The notes beneath the pieces were generated by a model, which saw nothing but the letters and a program-made list of their open reading frames with translations, had not been told where the DNA came from and did no database searches. DNA of 31,872 nucleotides from Gonapodya sp. JEL0774 (taxonomy: Eukaryota > Monoblepharomycota > Monoblepharidomycetes > Monoblepharidales > Gonapodyaceae). Positions 10,186 through 20,484 of this stretch are shown here, piece after piece. The DNA lies in NCBI GenBank assembly GCA_027604505.1, contig JADIIX010000187.1, positions 1 to 31,872 on the forward strand. The letters are read 5' to 3'. The first letter of the stretch is position 1. Each line of letters starts with the position of its first letter. The position numbers and the translations under genes are program-made.

Positions 10186-13100
10186 TCATTTGTGGTTAGT
10201 ACTAGGTACACCCTTCAAAGCTTTTAAGAGGACGGATTGATTGTCGGAAGACTTTACTACGGACTCTCTGCTGTGGGCGACAGATTTAGGAGGTGCCGGA
10301 TTTGTTTCCTGGTTGCAAGAGAAGCAACTCTGCTTAACTGTGTTAACTGTATGGGACCCACACACACTATGTCTCACCTGCTTCCCAAACGTGAATGTTT
10401 TCATGGTCTTGGTCACGACTCCACCGTGGCTGTGCTCCTTTGCAAATGACTCCGCGAGTTTGTTCAACTTGCTGGGTGAGTGATTCAGCAGTCCACCACG
10501 TTTTGGCTTGGCGGTGTTTGGTAGAGGTTTCGCTCTCTGAAAAAGGATAATCCAGCAGCACGAGGTGAGCTGAGCTGACATGTCGTGCAAAATTGCTACA
10601 AACAAACAAACAAAAAGAATTAAATGCTCACCCGTACATAACCACCAGGTTCAACTGTCCCGCGCATTCCAAACCGTCCGATTGACGACCCTTGAGATCT
10701 ATCTCGCGCGTGCTTCTTCGGAGATGCTTGGTCTACGACCAGCGGGTCTCGAGAGCGATCACGGATAATGCTGAGGAAGTCAACGCTGAGGTGACTGTTG
10801 AGCTGGGGAGTCAGTCAACAGCAGAATTAGTCAGAAGCAGAGAGATTTGTCGACCCAATACCCACTACGGATTTATTTTCTACGTCAGGGAGCGCAGTCT
10901 TCGGTGTTCCTTCGTCATTGGGGGACCCGTCTATTGCAGAGCGAGTTTTCGTCGTCTCGGCCCTTCGTTGGGATGCAATGTCATCCCAGTGATCATCATC
11001 CACCGCATTTGCAGAAGAAAAGTAGGGTGCCAGCCGCTTCAATTTTTTGGGCTTCCCAGGGCTTCCATCGTTCCGTTCCGACTGATCATCTTCGCTTACA
11101 GAATCGGGCTCGCTCTCCTCCTCATCGTCGGACCGCTCCAACATCTCATCATCCTGCACACCTATGATGTCTCCATCCGGCATCACAAAGTCGATCCGAG
11201 GAGGATGTTGTGTTGTGGGGGGCGAGGCAGTACCGTTGGGGACATCCACCTCGGAGCTCAAACGTTCTCCTAAGAAGTCGTCATCGTCCCGATTTCCCCA
11301 TTCGAAGGCTTTGGCGAAGGCTGCTGTCACTGGGTTGGCCGCTATGACGTGAAAACTTCAGAAAGATACTCGTACCGCTTCATCAGTAGAGATTTACCAT
11401 ATCTTTCCACCGCGGTGAGTTCCTCCCCTTCATCATCGTCATTCATTCTGCGCTTGGCATACTTCTCGGCTAGCTTCTTCCAAGCTCCACCAAACAGTTC
11501 GTCTTCGTCACTACTGTCAATATCAAAGCCCTTCCCATCCAAGCCGCGCCTCCTGCGCTTGCGAAGATTTCCAGTTGTCACGTCTTGGAGAAGGTTGTTG
11601 AAGTCCTGGTCATCTTTCTCCTTCATTTGTTGCCTTCAGAAGATCACTGAGATTAAGACTATCTGCCGGTTTTCAACCGAACCTCACTCATACCTGTGCA
11701 GTTTCATGATATCATCGAATGACATCACTTCGCCAGTTTCCGGCGCAATCAACCCCTCAAGGTCCTTAGCGTCTTCTTCATCGGTATCAATTTCGCCATC
11801 TTGACCTCCTAAGCCCATGAACTCGTCATCCTCCTCTTCAGCCTCAGTGGCAAGGAAAATGGACTTTTTCTTGTTCCTCCGTTTTGCAAGTTTTGGCGCT
11901 TCATCATCGTAACCGTCAGCTGGAGGATTAAGAAGTCCTAAACCGTGGCCTAGGTGCATTTGCCCAGTGTGGGCCATTGCAGGCGAGGCCGGAACAGGGA
12001 CACCGATTGCGACGCCTTGACCCATAGTCAATTCCTTTGCCTCTTCCTTATCATCACTCTCATCTTCGTTTTCATCATTGCGTCGTTGCTCACCATCCGC
12101 ATCCGCGTCCGACACGTCCGATACGTCGCTGCTGTCCGCGGAGTCTTCACCGTCGGTCATTTCAGCCTCTTCTTCCGATTCTTCAAACTCTTCAGCTAGA
12201 TCACCATTCAGGCCCATAGAGTTCTCGATTTCGACATCAGAAGAGTTGTCTTCCTCCTCGTCTTCCGTAATGAAGCGCTTTCGCGTTCCTGCTCGGCGAT
12301 ATCTCCTAACGGATCCTTCGACCTCGCCCTCCTCATCCACAGAGACTGGTTTTCCAACAACCTCCTTATCTTGAACGCCCCCCCGTTCTTGGGCGTTCTT
12401 CTCGAATTCCTTGCCAAAGAAATTGAGGATTGACCCTCCCATTTTCATCGCTCTCTCGGCCGCCTTCTGCTTCTCGGCAAGTTTTCTTTGTCGTTCTTTC
12501 TCCTTCTTGAGAGCCTCCTTGTCTACTGGCATCCAGAGCGCCCGCGACCCGATCTGGAGGGTGGTGGACTCAGGAGATTGTGGGTTTTGTTCACTCACTC
12601 CCTCAACGTCATCCATGTTGCGTTCAGGCACCTGAACTATGTCAGGCGGCATCAACGCATTCGAGCTGCTGAGCGGGCCAGTCCATCCGCCAGTCGATTG
12701 GTATGGGATCTTTGGTGGTAATTCCAGCGTTTGGCTGCCAACAAACGGATCGAGGGAGTTTTCTATTGAGTAGCGTAGGCGGATCGGAAGCCGCTCGAGC
12801 TCTATTGGAACGTCAATTTCGAGTGTAGAAGGGGAGCGGATCTCGTCACAAGAAGCACCCTGTGTAACACAGTTAGCGCGAATCTGAGTTGCTTCTGATG
12901 ATGAACACGGATCCGAGACTCTGGAACTCACGAACGGCACACTGTCCGACGAAAAAACCCTAAAATTGGACCCACCAGCCCTTATCTCACCAGCATCACT
13001 GGGACGCATCGAGCTCTTCTGAGTTGCGGTTAGGGTCAATCCCATGGCTCTACTTGAGGGATCCCGCACCTGGTAATATCCGCAATGGCGCCATTCATAG

Positions 13101-16100
13101 ACTAAGGTAAACCGCCTTAAGCAGTATGAGCGATCGCTCAACTTACCTCGGAAGCAGCCGTTCCCAAAATCTCTGCTGCTTTGTCTCTTGTCCCCAGACC
13201 TTCCACAGACTCTTGTGTGTGGCTAAACGAAAGTTCTCCAATATCTTTCATGGCATCCGCACGCAGTCTGTCCATCGCATCAACGGCGGTCTAGTCGATG
13301 TTGTGGGATATCAAAACGAACATGGCAATTGCAACGATCAGCGGGCATTCGAAGCACATTCAACATTTGAACCAAATCAAGAGATACATTACCCCGCCAT
13401 AGTCCGCAGCTTCCGCTTGTGTTTCCTCGAAGAACTTGACTAGTCCCTCTCGATCTTCCTTTTCAGGCGTTCCCTGCGGCCTCTGCGATTGGCTCAACGA
13501 AAGATTGTCCATTCCCATGACCGCTTGAGCGCGAATCCTATCCATAGCTTCAAAGGGATGCTGGAAGATGAAAGAGGGCGCATGATGGTGAATAAGTGAA
13601 TATTACGCGTATGAAATTTCTGCCAAATACTCGCCTCCACCTGGTCTGTACCGCCGAGTTGCGTGGTTTCAAAGAATTCACCTAAAGACTTCTCCAAACT
13701 TCTTGGTGTCTGTGTCTGTGTCTGCGTTGCGTCCATTCCTCGGCCGACGCTTTGCTCAGCAGCAACAGCAGTGCGGAGACGGTCAAAAATAGGCTAGCGG
13801 AAGAGACATAGACGTTAGTTGACGCATGTCAATGCGTCAACGCAATTTGGCTTCTAACACACCTCAGAATGACGCTCTTCTTCAACCTGCGTGCCCTCCT
13901 CAAACAGCCTCTGTAAACCCTCCTTCATGACTTGAGAGCCTCCGCCACTCTGAGTACTTCTGGACATCTCCACATCGTCCAAAGAGTTTCTTCGAGCGTC
14001 CTCACCAACCGCGGACCATGGGAATGGTGATCCACCGTCCGCAAAGACTGCTCCTTCTCCGTCCGAATCTGATGTACCTCCGACGTCGTGGAGATTATCA
14101 AGAGCATCTGGGTATAAGGGTAGTGAAGAAAAATAGTTTGTTGGGTTGACGGAAGGTGGGAAGGGATCGCGGGACGAAAGTGATGAAGGGGTTGCGGAGG
14201 GCATTAACGAAGGGTTCAACAGTGGTAAAGCGCTTGTCGCAGAGGCGGCAGCCGATTGGTTCCCTAGTTTCTGTGAGATTTGAAGGAGTTGCGTCGATTT
14301 TGCACGTTCACTGTAGATCTGGACGGTGCCACTCTGGACGGTACCACTGTAGCACCCCACGCCCAGAGAAACTCACCTTCAATCTCCTAAATCCATCACC
14401 ACCCCTCTCCCTCTCCTCCTCCCTCCTCCTCTCCTCTTCCTCTTCCCTCTTCTTCTTCTTCCTCTCCGCCCTCTCTCTTTTCCGCGCTGACTCAAGTTCC
14501 CTCGCTTCTCGAGCCTTGGCGCTCTGCTCCTTCAACTTTTCTTCAATCATGCGCTCCATCTCAGCACGAGTGAGATTCAAGTTAGGCTTGTACGTTGATC
14601 CCGAGCCGCCCTTTCCAACCGCCCCGAGAGTTAGTGTCCCGCCAGAAACCACATGAGCAGGCTTCACCACCACCAGCTCGAACTCGTCATCTGCCTTCCG
14701 AAGGGTCGCTCTATCAAGCTCAGGGATGGTGGGGTACCGTTTCGGTTTGAGAGAAGTCAAGGTCGGTTTACGGGGCTTGACTGGAGCAGGTGCAGCAGCG
14801 TCGACGGTGAGGCGGGGTCGGGAAAGGCCAAGAGCTCCCACAGTTGGGGGTGTTAGGAGAGATTTAGAGGGACTGTGGTTTACTAGGGCAGGTTGGATCA
14901 AACTGTGGAAAGTCAACAGAAATAGTGAGAATGACACAAGCAATCCGTTCACACCTCTCATACCGCGACATCTACTTTTCCTTTAAAAATCCGCCAAGAG
15001 TCAACCCCACCGTCGTTACTCACCCGCTGACATGATCCTTTCCTGCCACAGACACCTGCTCCAGGTAACCCCCAATCATATCCTTAAGACTTCGCTTGTT
15101 TGCAACAGTGGGAACCAATTCAACATGTGTGACTGGTGGCGTGTACATGGAGAGGCATGTGCGGTTGTTTATGAAGACGGGACGATATGGGAGCGCGTGA
15201 TTCCGGGGAAGGTGGAGATGGAATTGATGTGGGGTGCGATTACACGGGGAGCATATGATACTTACGTCGGGAAAGCCGGTCGGTTTCTTTTTTCATTTCA
15301 AGTAGTGCCTTTTTGGATGAGGCCTGGGTTAGATGGGAGGAGAGGACGCGGGGGATGTGCGGATATTGGCCTAACTTGCCCTCGGGAATCAACCCCATGT
15401 ACCGAGCTGCGACTCACTCTAGCCTTTCTCAGCACACCACCTGCACCATCACGGTTTCCTTCGTCCTCGCTGAAATTAACATCAGCGTGTGCATCGTCCC
15501 CAACTGGGTCGTGGTCTTCCCCTCCAGTTTGGTCGGTTTGCTCCTCCTCGTTCCCGCTAGTAGAGGCTCTTGGTGCTTTAGGGCTTTCAGGTTCCCCGGC
15601 AGAGTCGGAATCTGAATCGGAGGATGTGCCGGGTGAATTTGGAAGGTTGGACTGGGACACATGGGGGCTGGGCAAGTCTGTGTACATTTCAACGTGGGCC
15701 GACAAATCAGCAGTATCGGATCGAGGGAGGGCGGCAATACCGCCGTCTTCATCGTTGAGAGTGTCGTCTGAAGTGTGGCGGGCATCAGCCAATGCGGACG
15801 GACTCGATAATCGGCGGTTGAGTTTCTTTTTCTTCGGACGGTCTTCGCGCACGTCATAGTCAGTGGAGGCCCCATCTGAAGCAGACGACAACGTTGGCTT
15901 GCGTTTGGAGAGTTTTCGCCGCGGAGGGGAAGGTGGGTACGAGATTGGAGAGACTGTGGACGAACGAGTATTTGGGCGAGACCGAGATGGTAGATAAAAG
16001 TTTGCTTTGGGAGATGATGCTGCTTCTGAGCGCGTGGTGGAGGTTGGTGAGGAAGGGAGATGTGGCATTTGAGCCACTGTTCTTGCTTTCATCCTGCCGA

Positions 16101-16515
16101 TCCGTCCAACAGCAACAGTCTTGTGCTCAAAAAAGTGGTCGTGATCTTCATCGCTGCTGTAACTGCCGCTGTCTGTAACATTTTTCCGTGAATTGCCAAT
16201 TGCCTCAAAGGACTGTTCACTTCCCCAACCACGACCACGTTCAGCCCCAGCGGGGGATTTGCGGTCAGATCCGCTGTACTCTTCCCTGATTCCTTCTCTT
16301 AAGCATGAATCCGAGCCAGCGTCGCCATCCATATTCGAATCAAACCCAAGTAGAGCAGCTCTGTCGGTATCAGAGAGGTCATGAATCCCAGGCAAGCGCG
16401 AAGATGGCACCTTTGGGGAGCCATCTTCCACAATCGAGGTCATTGACTTTAAATCGGCTTGCGCGCGTTGACGTGTCAGTAATGAATTGATTTGAAGGTC
16501 GTAAGTTTTGTACAT
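10186..16515 (-). CDS. MRC1: DNA replication checkpoint mediator Mrc1/Claspin
   Basis: Fifteen exons in transcript order (16515-15418, 15323-15266, 15132-15024, 14902-14377, 14318-13863, 13793-13641, 13560-13393, 13290-13147, 13069-12932, 12859-11694, 11633-11398, 11341-10866, 10802-10632, 10536-10378, 10329-10186) give 1733 residues. Key landmarks are [12 protein letters not shown] (about 373-384), a Lys/Arg/Glu coiled coil (about 540-595), an SQ/TQ cluster (about 600-960), and the Mrc1-like core with [23 protein letters not shown] and [16 protein letters not shown] (about 1335-1430). In other fungi Mrc1 travels with the replisome, links helicase to polymerase, and passes the ATR/Mec1 signal to Rad53/Cds1 through phosphorylated SQ/TQ sites. 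Exons 6-8 are phase-0 modules resembling each other. Acceptor choice at exon 5, and a GT-versus-GC donor after exon 6, are ambiguous. The start is the first ATG of the open exon. It faces HIS3 about 55 nt away. Confidence 0.9.
13147..13793 (-). repeat. Tandem phase-0 exon modules within MRC1 (exons 6-8)
   Basis: Three consecutive exons of 51, 56 and 48 codons each start with a related helix ([28 protein letters not shown]). Each then carries TQ or SQ sites (TQTQTQT, LSQSQ, SHTQ) and ends with a related segment ([27 protein letters not shown]). The tail of exon 5 ([10 protein letters not shown]) matches the same closing motif. All borders are phase 0, so any exon can be skipped or duplicated in frame. 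Confidence 0.8.
13706..13730 (-). repeat. Short tandem repeat encoding TQTQTQ in MRC1
   Basis: A run built from the 6-nt unit GTGTCT on the plus strand reads as repeated Thr-Gln on the coding strand in exon 6. It supplies three TQ sites at once. Confidence 0.85.
13818..13841. repeat. Perfect inverted repeat in an MRC1 intron (9-bp arms)
   Basis: GTTGACGCA and TGCGTCAAC flank a 6-nt spacer in the intron between exons 5 and 6, immediately before an ideal AACTAAC branch site on the coding strand. The transcript could form a hairpin there. No function is known. Confidence 0.8.
14319..14348 (-). repeat. Duplicated 15-bp 3' splice site in an MRC1 intron
   Basis: Two 15-bp copies differing at one base lie at the end of the intron before exon 5. 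Each ends in CCGTCCAG on the coding strand, giving two acceptors exactly 15 nt apart in the same frame. Use of the upstream one adds SGTVQ to the protein. Confidence 0.8.
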
Positions 16516-16570
16516 GGAGGTGGAGAGTCCGGTCTTCGCAACTGGAAACATACACGAGCCAACTGGAGAT
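16516..16570. promoter_or_regulatory. Very short head-to-head promoter between MRC1 and HIS3
   Basis: Only about 55 nt separate the favoured start codons. An additional in-frame HIS3 ATG at 16514 would even overlap the MRC1 start codon on the other strand. Promoter elements must therefore extend into one or both coding regions. Confidence 0.45.
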
Positions 16571-17578
16571 ATGTCAACTGCAAAAATGACAACACCGAAT
16601 GAGACTGATTCCAAAGTGGCTTCTAAATTGGCATCAGCTTCCATCAATTCCGCACTGGTCGCAAGAAAGACCAAGGAGACCGACGTCTCCATATTCATCG
16701 ACATTCGACCCCCTGGTGGCGTGCAGGTTATCGCTGTTTCGACTGGAATCGGATTTCTGGATCATATGATGGAGGCACTCGCCAAGCACGCGAAATGGTC
16801 CCTCGATGCCTCGTGTAAAGGAGATCTTCATATCGATGACCATCACACAACTGAGGACACTGCGCTTGCCCTTGGTCAGGCATTTAAGAAGGCACTCGGA
16901 GACGCGAAGGGAATCAGGAGGTTTGGCAGTGCTTATGCCCCCCTTGATGAGGTGGGCGGCCTTCGTTCTCATGATATGCCAGAGATGGTTGCCCGACTAC
17001 CGCAAAACCCCCCACCCCCACCGACCCTGATGTCTGACCGACGTCAGGCCCTCTCTCGTACCGTTCTTGATATCTCCGGTCGTCCCTTCTGCCACGCCCA
17101 ACTCGAGTTGCGCAGACCCTCCATAGGGACCTTGTCAACCGAGATGATCCCCCACTTCTTCCAGTCTTTTGCGGCGGCGGCAGGTGTCACTTTGCATGTG
17201 GACGTTCTGCGGGGTGAGAATGATCACCATCGGTAAGTGTCGCCTAAAAATATCTCTTAAACGAGGAACAGCCTTTGGAGCTCGTGGCTGAGTTTGGACC
17301 GTGAGACTCAAGAGGAATGTGTGTGTTGCGTGTATTGCGTGTAGTGATGACTGATAATTGCTAGCCTTAGCTTCAGGAGGGAAAAGATGGAGTACCATCC
17401 TTCTCCTTCCCAACTGTTTCCTTCCATCTGGTGCAACCCGTAATCATAATCCGCTTGTATCCACACTTCTAGCGCCGAATCCGCCTTCAAATCTTTTGCG
17501 CTCGCGCTTCGCCAGGCAACAGAACTGACAGGGGGAAACGACGTACCGAGCACCAAAGGGGTTCTGGAGGGATTTTGA
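16571..17578 (+). CDS. HIS3: Imidazoleglycerol-phosphate dehydratase (histidine biosynthesis)
   Basis: Exons 16571-16951, 17048-17232 and 17473-17578 give 223 residues, near the usual fungal length. The enzyme removes water from imidazoleglycerol phosphate to give imidazole-acetol phosphate, the sixth step of histidine synthesis. All signature motifs are present: [36 protein letters not shown] (manganese-binding His/Asp/Glu), [19 protein letters not shown] and the second metal motif [11 protein letters not shown], which spans the second splice junction. The first intron (96 nt) is a multiple of three without stops, so unspliced RNA would read through. The second intron is long for this window (240 nt). 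ATG 16571 is favoured; 16586 and 16514 are alternatives. It is transcribed divergently from MRC1. Confidence 0.96.
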
Positions 17579-18060
17579 GCGCGTTTTTCGTTTTAAGTGA
17601 TGCTCAAAGTTCCATGCGGTGCTGTCCTATTACCTGTTTCTGTTCAAAAATTTGTTTGGAATCCGTGGCATTGCAGCGCCGACGGCAGGTGGGATTGTTG
17701 TTTGGAAATGAAGGCAATGGACATCGTACCGCTATATACCCTGCATTTCGAAGCACAACGTTAATGCAACGACACTCGGCTTGATTGACCAGTGATTTTG
17801 ATGAAAGAAGTTGTCGCACGTGTTACATGTTGTCTCGTGATCAACAATCTGCACCAATGTCTATTAGATATCGTGAAAGTACAGGTGTAAACGAGAAGAC
17901 AAGAGAAAGCAATATCACGTCGCCAACGCTGAAACAATACGATCGTTCACCACAGCAAGCCGGTTCAACCACAAGCACTTCTTCCGCTATCTCCTTCGGG
18001 TATCAAAACAACACGACGTTCAATCCACCATGCGACGTTTTTTTTGCTTAACTATTCAAG
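17579..18060. other. Convergent 3' region between HIS3 and the ArfGAP gene
   Basis: About 480 nt separate two stop codons facing each other. An 88-codon open frame on the plus strand (17785-18051) has no recognisable motif, no obvious splice partner and Ser/Thr/Asn-rich composition, so I treat it as chance. The stretch presumably contains both 3' UTRs and polyadenylation signals. Confidence 0.6.
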
Positions 18061-20346
18061 TTAGTTCCAAGTCATAGCCGGAATACCCGCGCCAGAACCC
18101 TGTGGTTGTGCTTGAGGCTGTCCAAAGGCGGCCCAGCCCCCTGCTGTCGGGTTTGCTGGTGAGTAGGAAGCACCTGGACCAACCGAACCGGCTGAAACCG
18201 GTGAGGGCGACGGCACGGGCGACGCCGAGGTGAACGCGCCAAATCCACTCATCGACGAAGATGGGGACAGAGATAGGGGCATGGGCTGTTGCTGAGCCAT
18301 CGGCGCAGGCGCGGGAGCGAAGGACGCAAATTGCCCAAAGGAGCCACGGTGCTGCTGCTGCTGGTGAGACGCTGGGGTCGTTGGGAGTTGAGGTTGAGGG
18401 GGGAATGCAAGGGGGGCGGCGGGAGGTGCAAAGGAGCCGTATGGAGCCTGAACTGGGGCTCCGCCTGATTGAGCAAACCCACCAAAGCCTGGCATTGAAT
18501 TATTGCCGGGCACTAGGGCCATTGACGGTGATACAGGGGCCGAGGCGAATGCCGCCCAGCCTGGTGCGGCAGGCTGTAAGAATTGCTGTTGTTGGGGTTG
18601 TGCAGGAGGACCGTACAGACTCATAATACCAGATTTAAGATCAACCAGACCAGCAGGGGGGTTCGGTTGGCCCACGCTTGGATTCGCGGCGGTAGTTGTA
18701 GACATTGACGAGGGCGGCGGGGATCCAAACACGGCAAAGAGCTCAGCTTTGGCAGAATTGACAGGCTGAGTAGCAGTGATTGCGGGTGCGGCGGATGGGG
18801 CAGGGAAGTTGGTAGAGGGGAACGGGTTTGATGTTTGTGTAGCAGGAGTGGACATAACCACAGGGGCGGCTTGGGAATGAGCAGCAGGAGCCTGGAAACA
18901 CCGAAAAAGAGAATGAAAGTTAAAAATGGCGCACAATGTGGAAGTAGAACTGTCGAGGTTTGATCAGTTCAACGTCATAAAACCCGATTGGGACGAACCC
19001 AAATCGGATCTATGTTCATGACCCAGACCTCTCAGTAACTAAAAATTGATTCATAGCTACTTACAACTGCTGCATGCTGTTGTTTAACCGCCTGATTCTG
19101 GACGGGTGCCGGCGCGGCTGACATCGTTCCGGCACCCAACGTTGCAGGGTCTGGTAGGCCTCCTGGCAGGGCCCATCGCTTGGTCTCGTATTTTTGGCGG
19201 ATCCAAAATTCAAGGTTCCCGCTGGGCTCGTGAGAACCGGTCATGGAAGACTCCCAATATCTGCAATCGTGAATAGAGACTCTATCAGTTACTTTCTGAA
19301 AGTTCTACTTCTGAATTACGTCACCCATGTATCTTTGAAGCACGGATGCTGTTATGATGTTGGCTGACCCTATTCAACGAGCCACCGTGCGCCAACAAAC
19401 TGAAACCTATCCTTCTCGTGTAGTCTCCGCAATACTCCTGCGCCAATGACACTGAAGTGTAAATCAAGACTCACATATTTGCTCGTGTGTTGCCCCACTT
19501 TTCCATATTAGCGACCTGATCCGGGGTCCACGTATCCTGTCAGTGAGACCAGAAAATTTGCTCAGAATAGAATTTTCCCGAACTCCACTTTGGCCTCACG
19601 ACACCACATTGTGCTGAGTAGGGTCTAAAACGCGATCTCCCTCGAGAAACGGACAGTAGTCCAACACTCACGAGATCAACGCTCTTCATTTTGGATATGT
19701 GGACACCAAGGGATCGGTGAATGCCGGCACACCGCATACAAACAAAGATGCCGAGGTTCCATGATGCCCAGCGAGGGTCTAATTCGTAATACGGCGGTCA
19801 GGGTATCATCATGCCATCACGACGGTTGCACCCGGGATGTGGAGAAATAAAACAGATGCATTGAGAATCGGCATTGGATTATGATCCAATGCGAGTCTTG
19901 GCAGCGAAAATACCTTTGGATTTGCAGTCTACGTAAGAGTGGTGGTGGTGGAGGGAATTGTTGTCCAAGAAGGATGATGCAATATATCGGTTAATGTCAT
20001 GTTGGATCAGTTCAATGCACTTCCTTGCGAGCTTCGCTATTCCTCATCAATGGAATCAATCTTGTCACTAACTGTGCAACACCTAGCCATGCCGGAGTTG
20101 ATCGCCCCCCAAACACCTGAGAACCTGCGTTACCTCAATCTCACAACACTCCTTGCCTCGGGAACAATGCAGCACAAAAGGTCCATGGAAGACCACTGTC
20201 GCCTCGGACCCCAATCGCTCCTTTTGGCTGGCTCAAGACCCACCAGCGCAGAGCTTGTTGTCCGGTCTCTTCAGCAGCTCTGACAATATCTTTAAGTTCT
20301 GCTCATTTTGTGATTTGTTCGCTTGGCGTTCGAGTCTGGTTGACAT
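18061..20346 (-). CDS. ArfGAP (SMAP/Age2-like GTPase-activating protein)
   Basis: Six exons in transcript order (20346-20244, 19928-19914, 19778-19672, 19536-19475, 19260-19065, 18891-18061) give 437 residues. The N-terminal ArfGAP domain has the C4 zinc finger C33-x2-C36-x16-C53-x2-C56 followed by the arginine finger R61 in HRSLGVH, then [17 protein letters not shown] and [15 protein letters not shown]. ArfGAPs stimulate GTP hydrolysis on Arf during vesicle formation at Golgi and endosomes. The C-terminal 275 residues are Pro/Ala/Gln/Ser-rich with an NPF motif and repeated WAAF-type segments, typical of coat or EH-domain binding. Exon 2 is only 15 nt and encodes DC plus KSK, including C36. 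Intron 1 is 315 nt. The gene diverges from the TFIIB-like gene with 138 nt between start codons. Confidence 0.93.
19914..19928 (-). other. 15-nt microexon of the ArfGAP gene
   Basis: A 15-nt exon with flanking AG and GT sites joins phase 1 to phase 1. It supplies Asp-Cys-Lys-Ser-Lys, including the second zinc ligand of the ArfGAP finger. Without it the C-x2-C spacing of the family is lost although the frame is kept. Confidence 0.8.
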
Positions 20347-20484
20347 AGTGGGTTTGAGTTGTATTGGTTGGCGATTTGGGGCTGGGCTGGCTGAAGCTCT
20401 CGTATCTTGCTTCAGAAACCTGGTGAAGACTCCCCTCTTCGCCTTATTTTTATAGAAGGACAGTGCCATTCAGAAAAGTAAACA
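20347..20484. promoter_or_regulatory. Divergent promoter, ArfGAP and TFIIB-like genes
   Basis: The 138 nt between two start codons must serve both genes. A TATTTTTATAG stretch about 30 nt before the plus-strand ATG is TATA-like. The call rests mainly on position. Confidence 0.5.

Noticed and set aside
15032-15859. 275-codon open frame on the plus strand
   Set aside because: It is antisense to MRC1 exons 1-3, which show conserved motifs and correct splice phases. The plus-strand translation has no family features.
15298-16704. Separate 468-residue gene upstream of the Claspin core
   Set aside because: The ORF's 3' end is spliced through AGA/GTGAGT to [12 protein letters not shown] and on to the Mrc1 core in phase, so it is the MRC1 N-terminus and not another gene. 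Residues upstream of 16515 overlap HIS3.
17785-18051. 88-codon open frame between HIS3 and the ArfGAP gene
   Set aside because: No recognisable domain, no splicing context, and biased composition in a 3' flank. Probably chance.
19999-20283. 94-codon plus-strand frame within ArfGAP intron 1
   Set aside because: It has no recognisable motif and overlaps ArfGAP exon 1 antisense. The intron reading is needed for the zinc finger.
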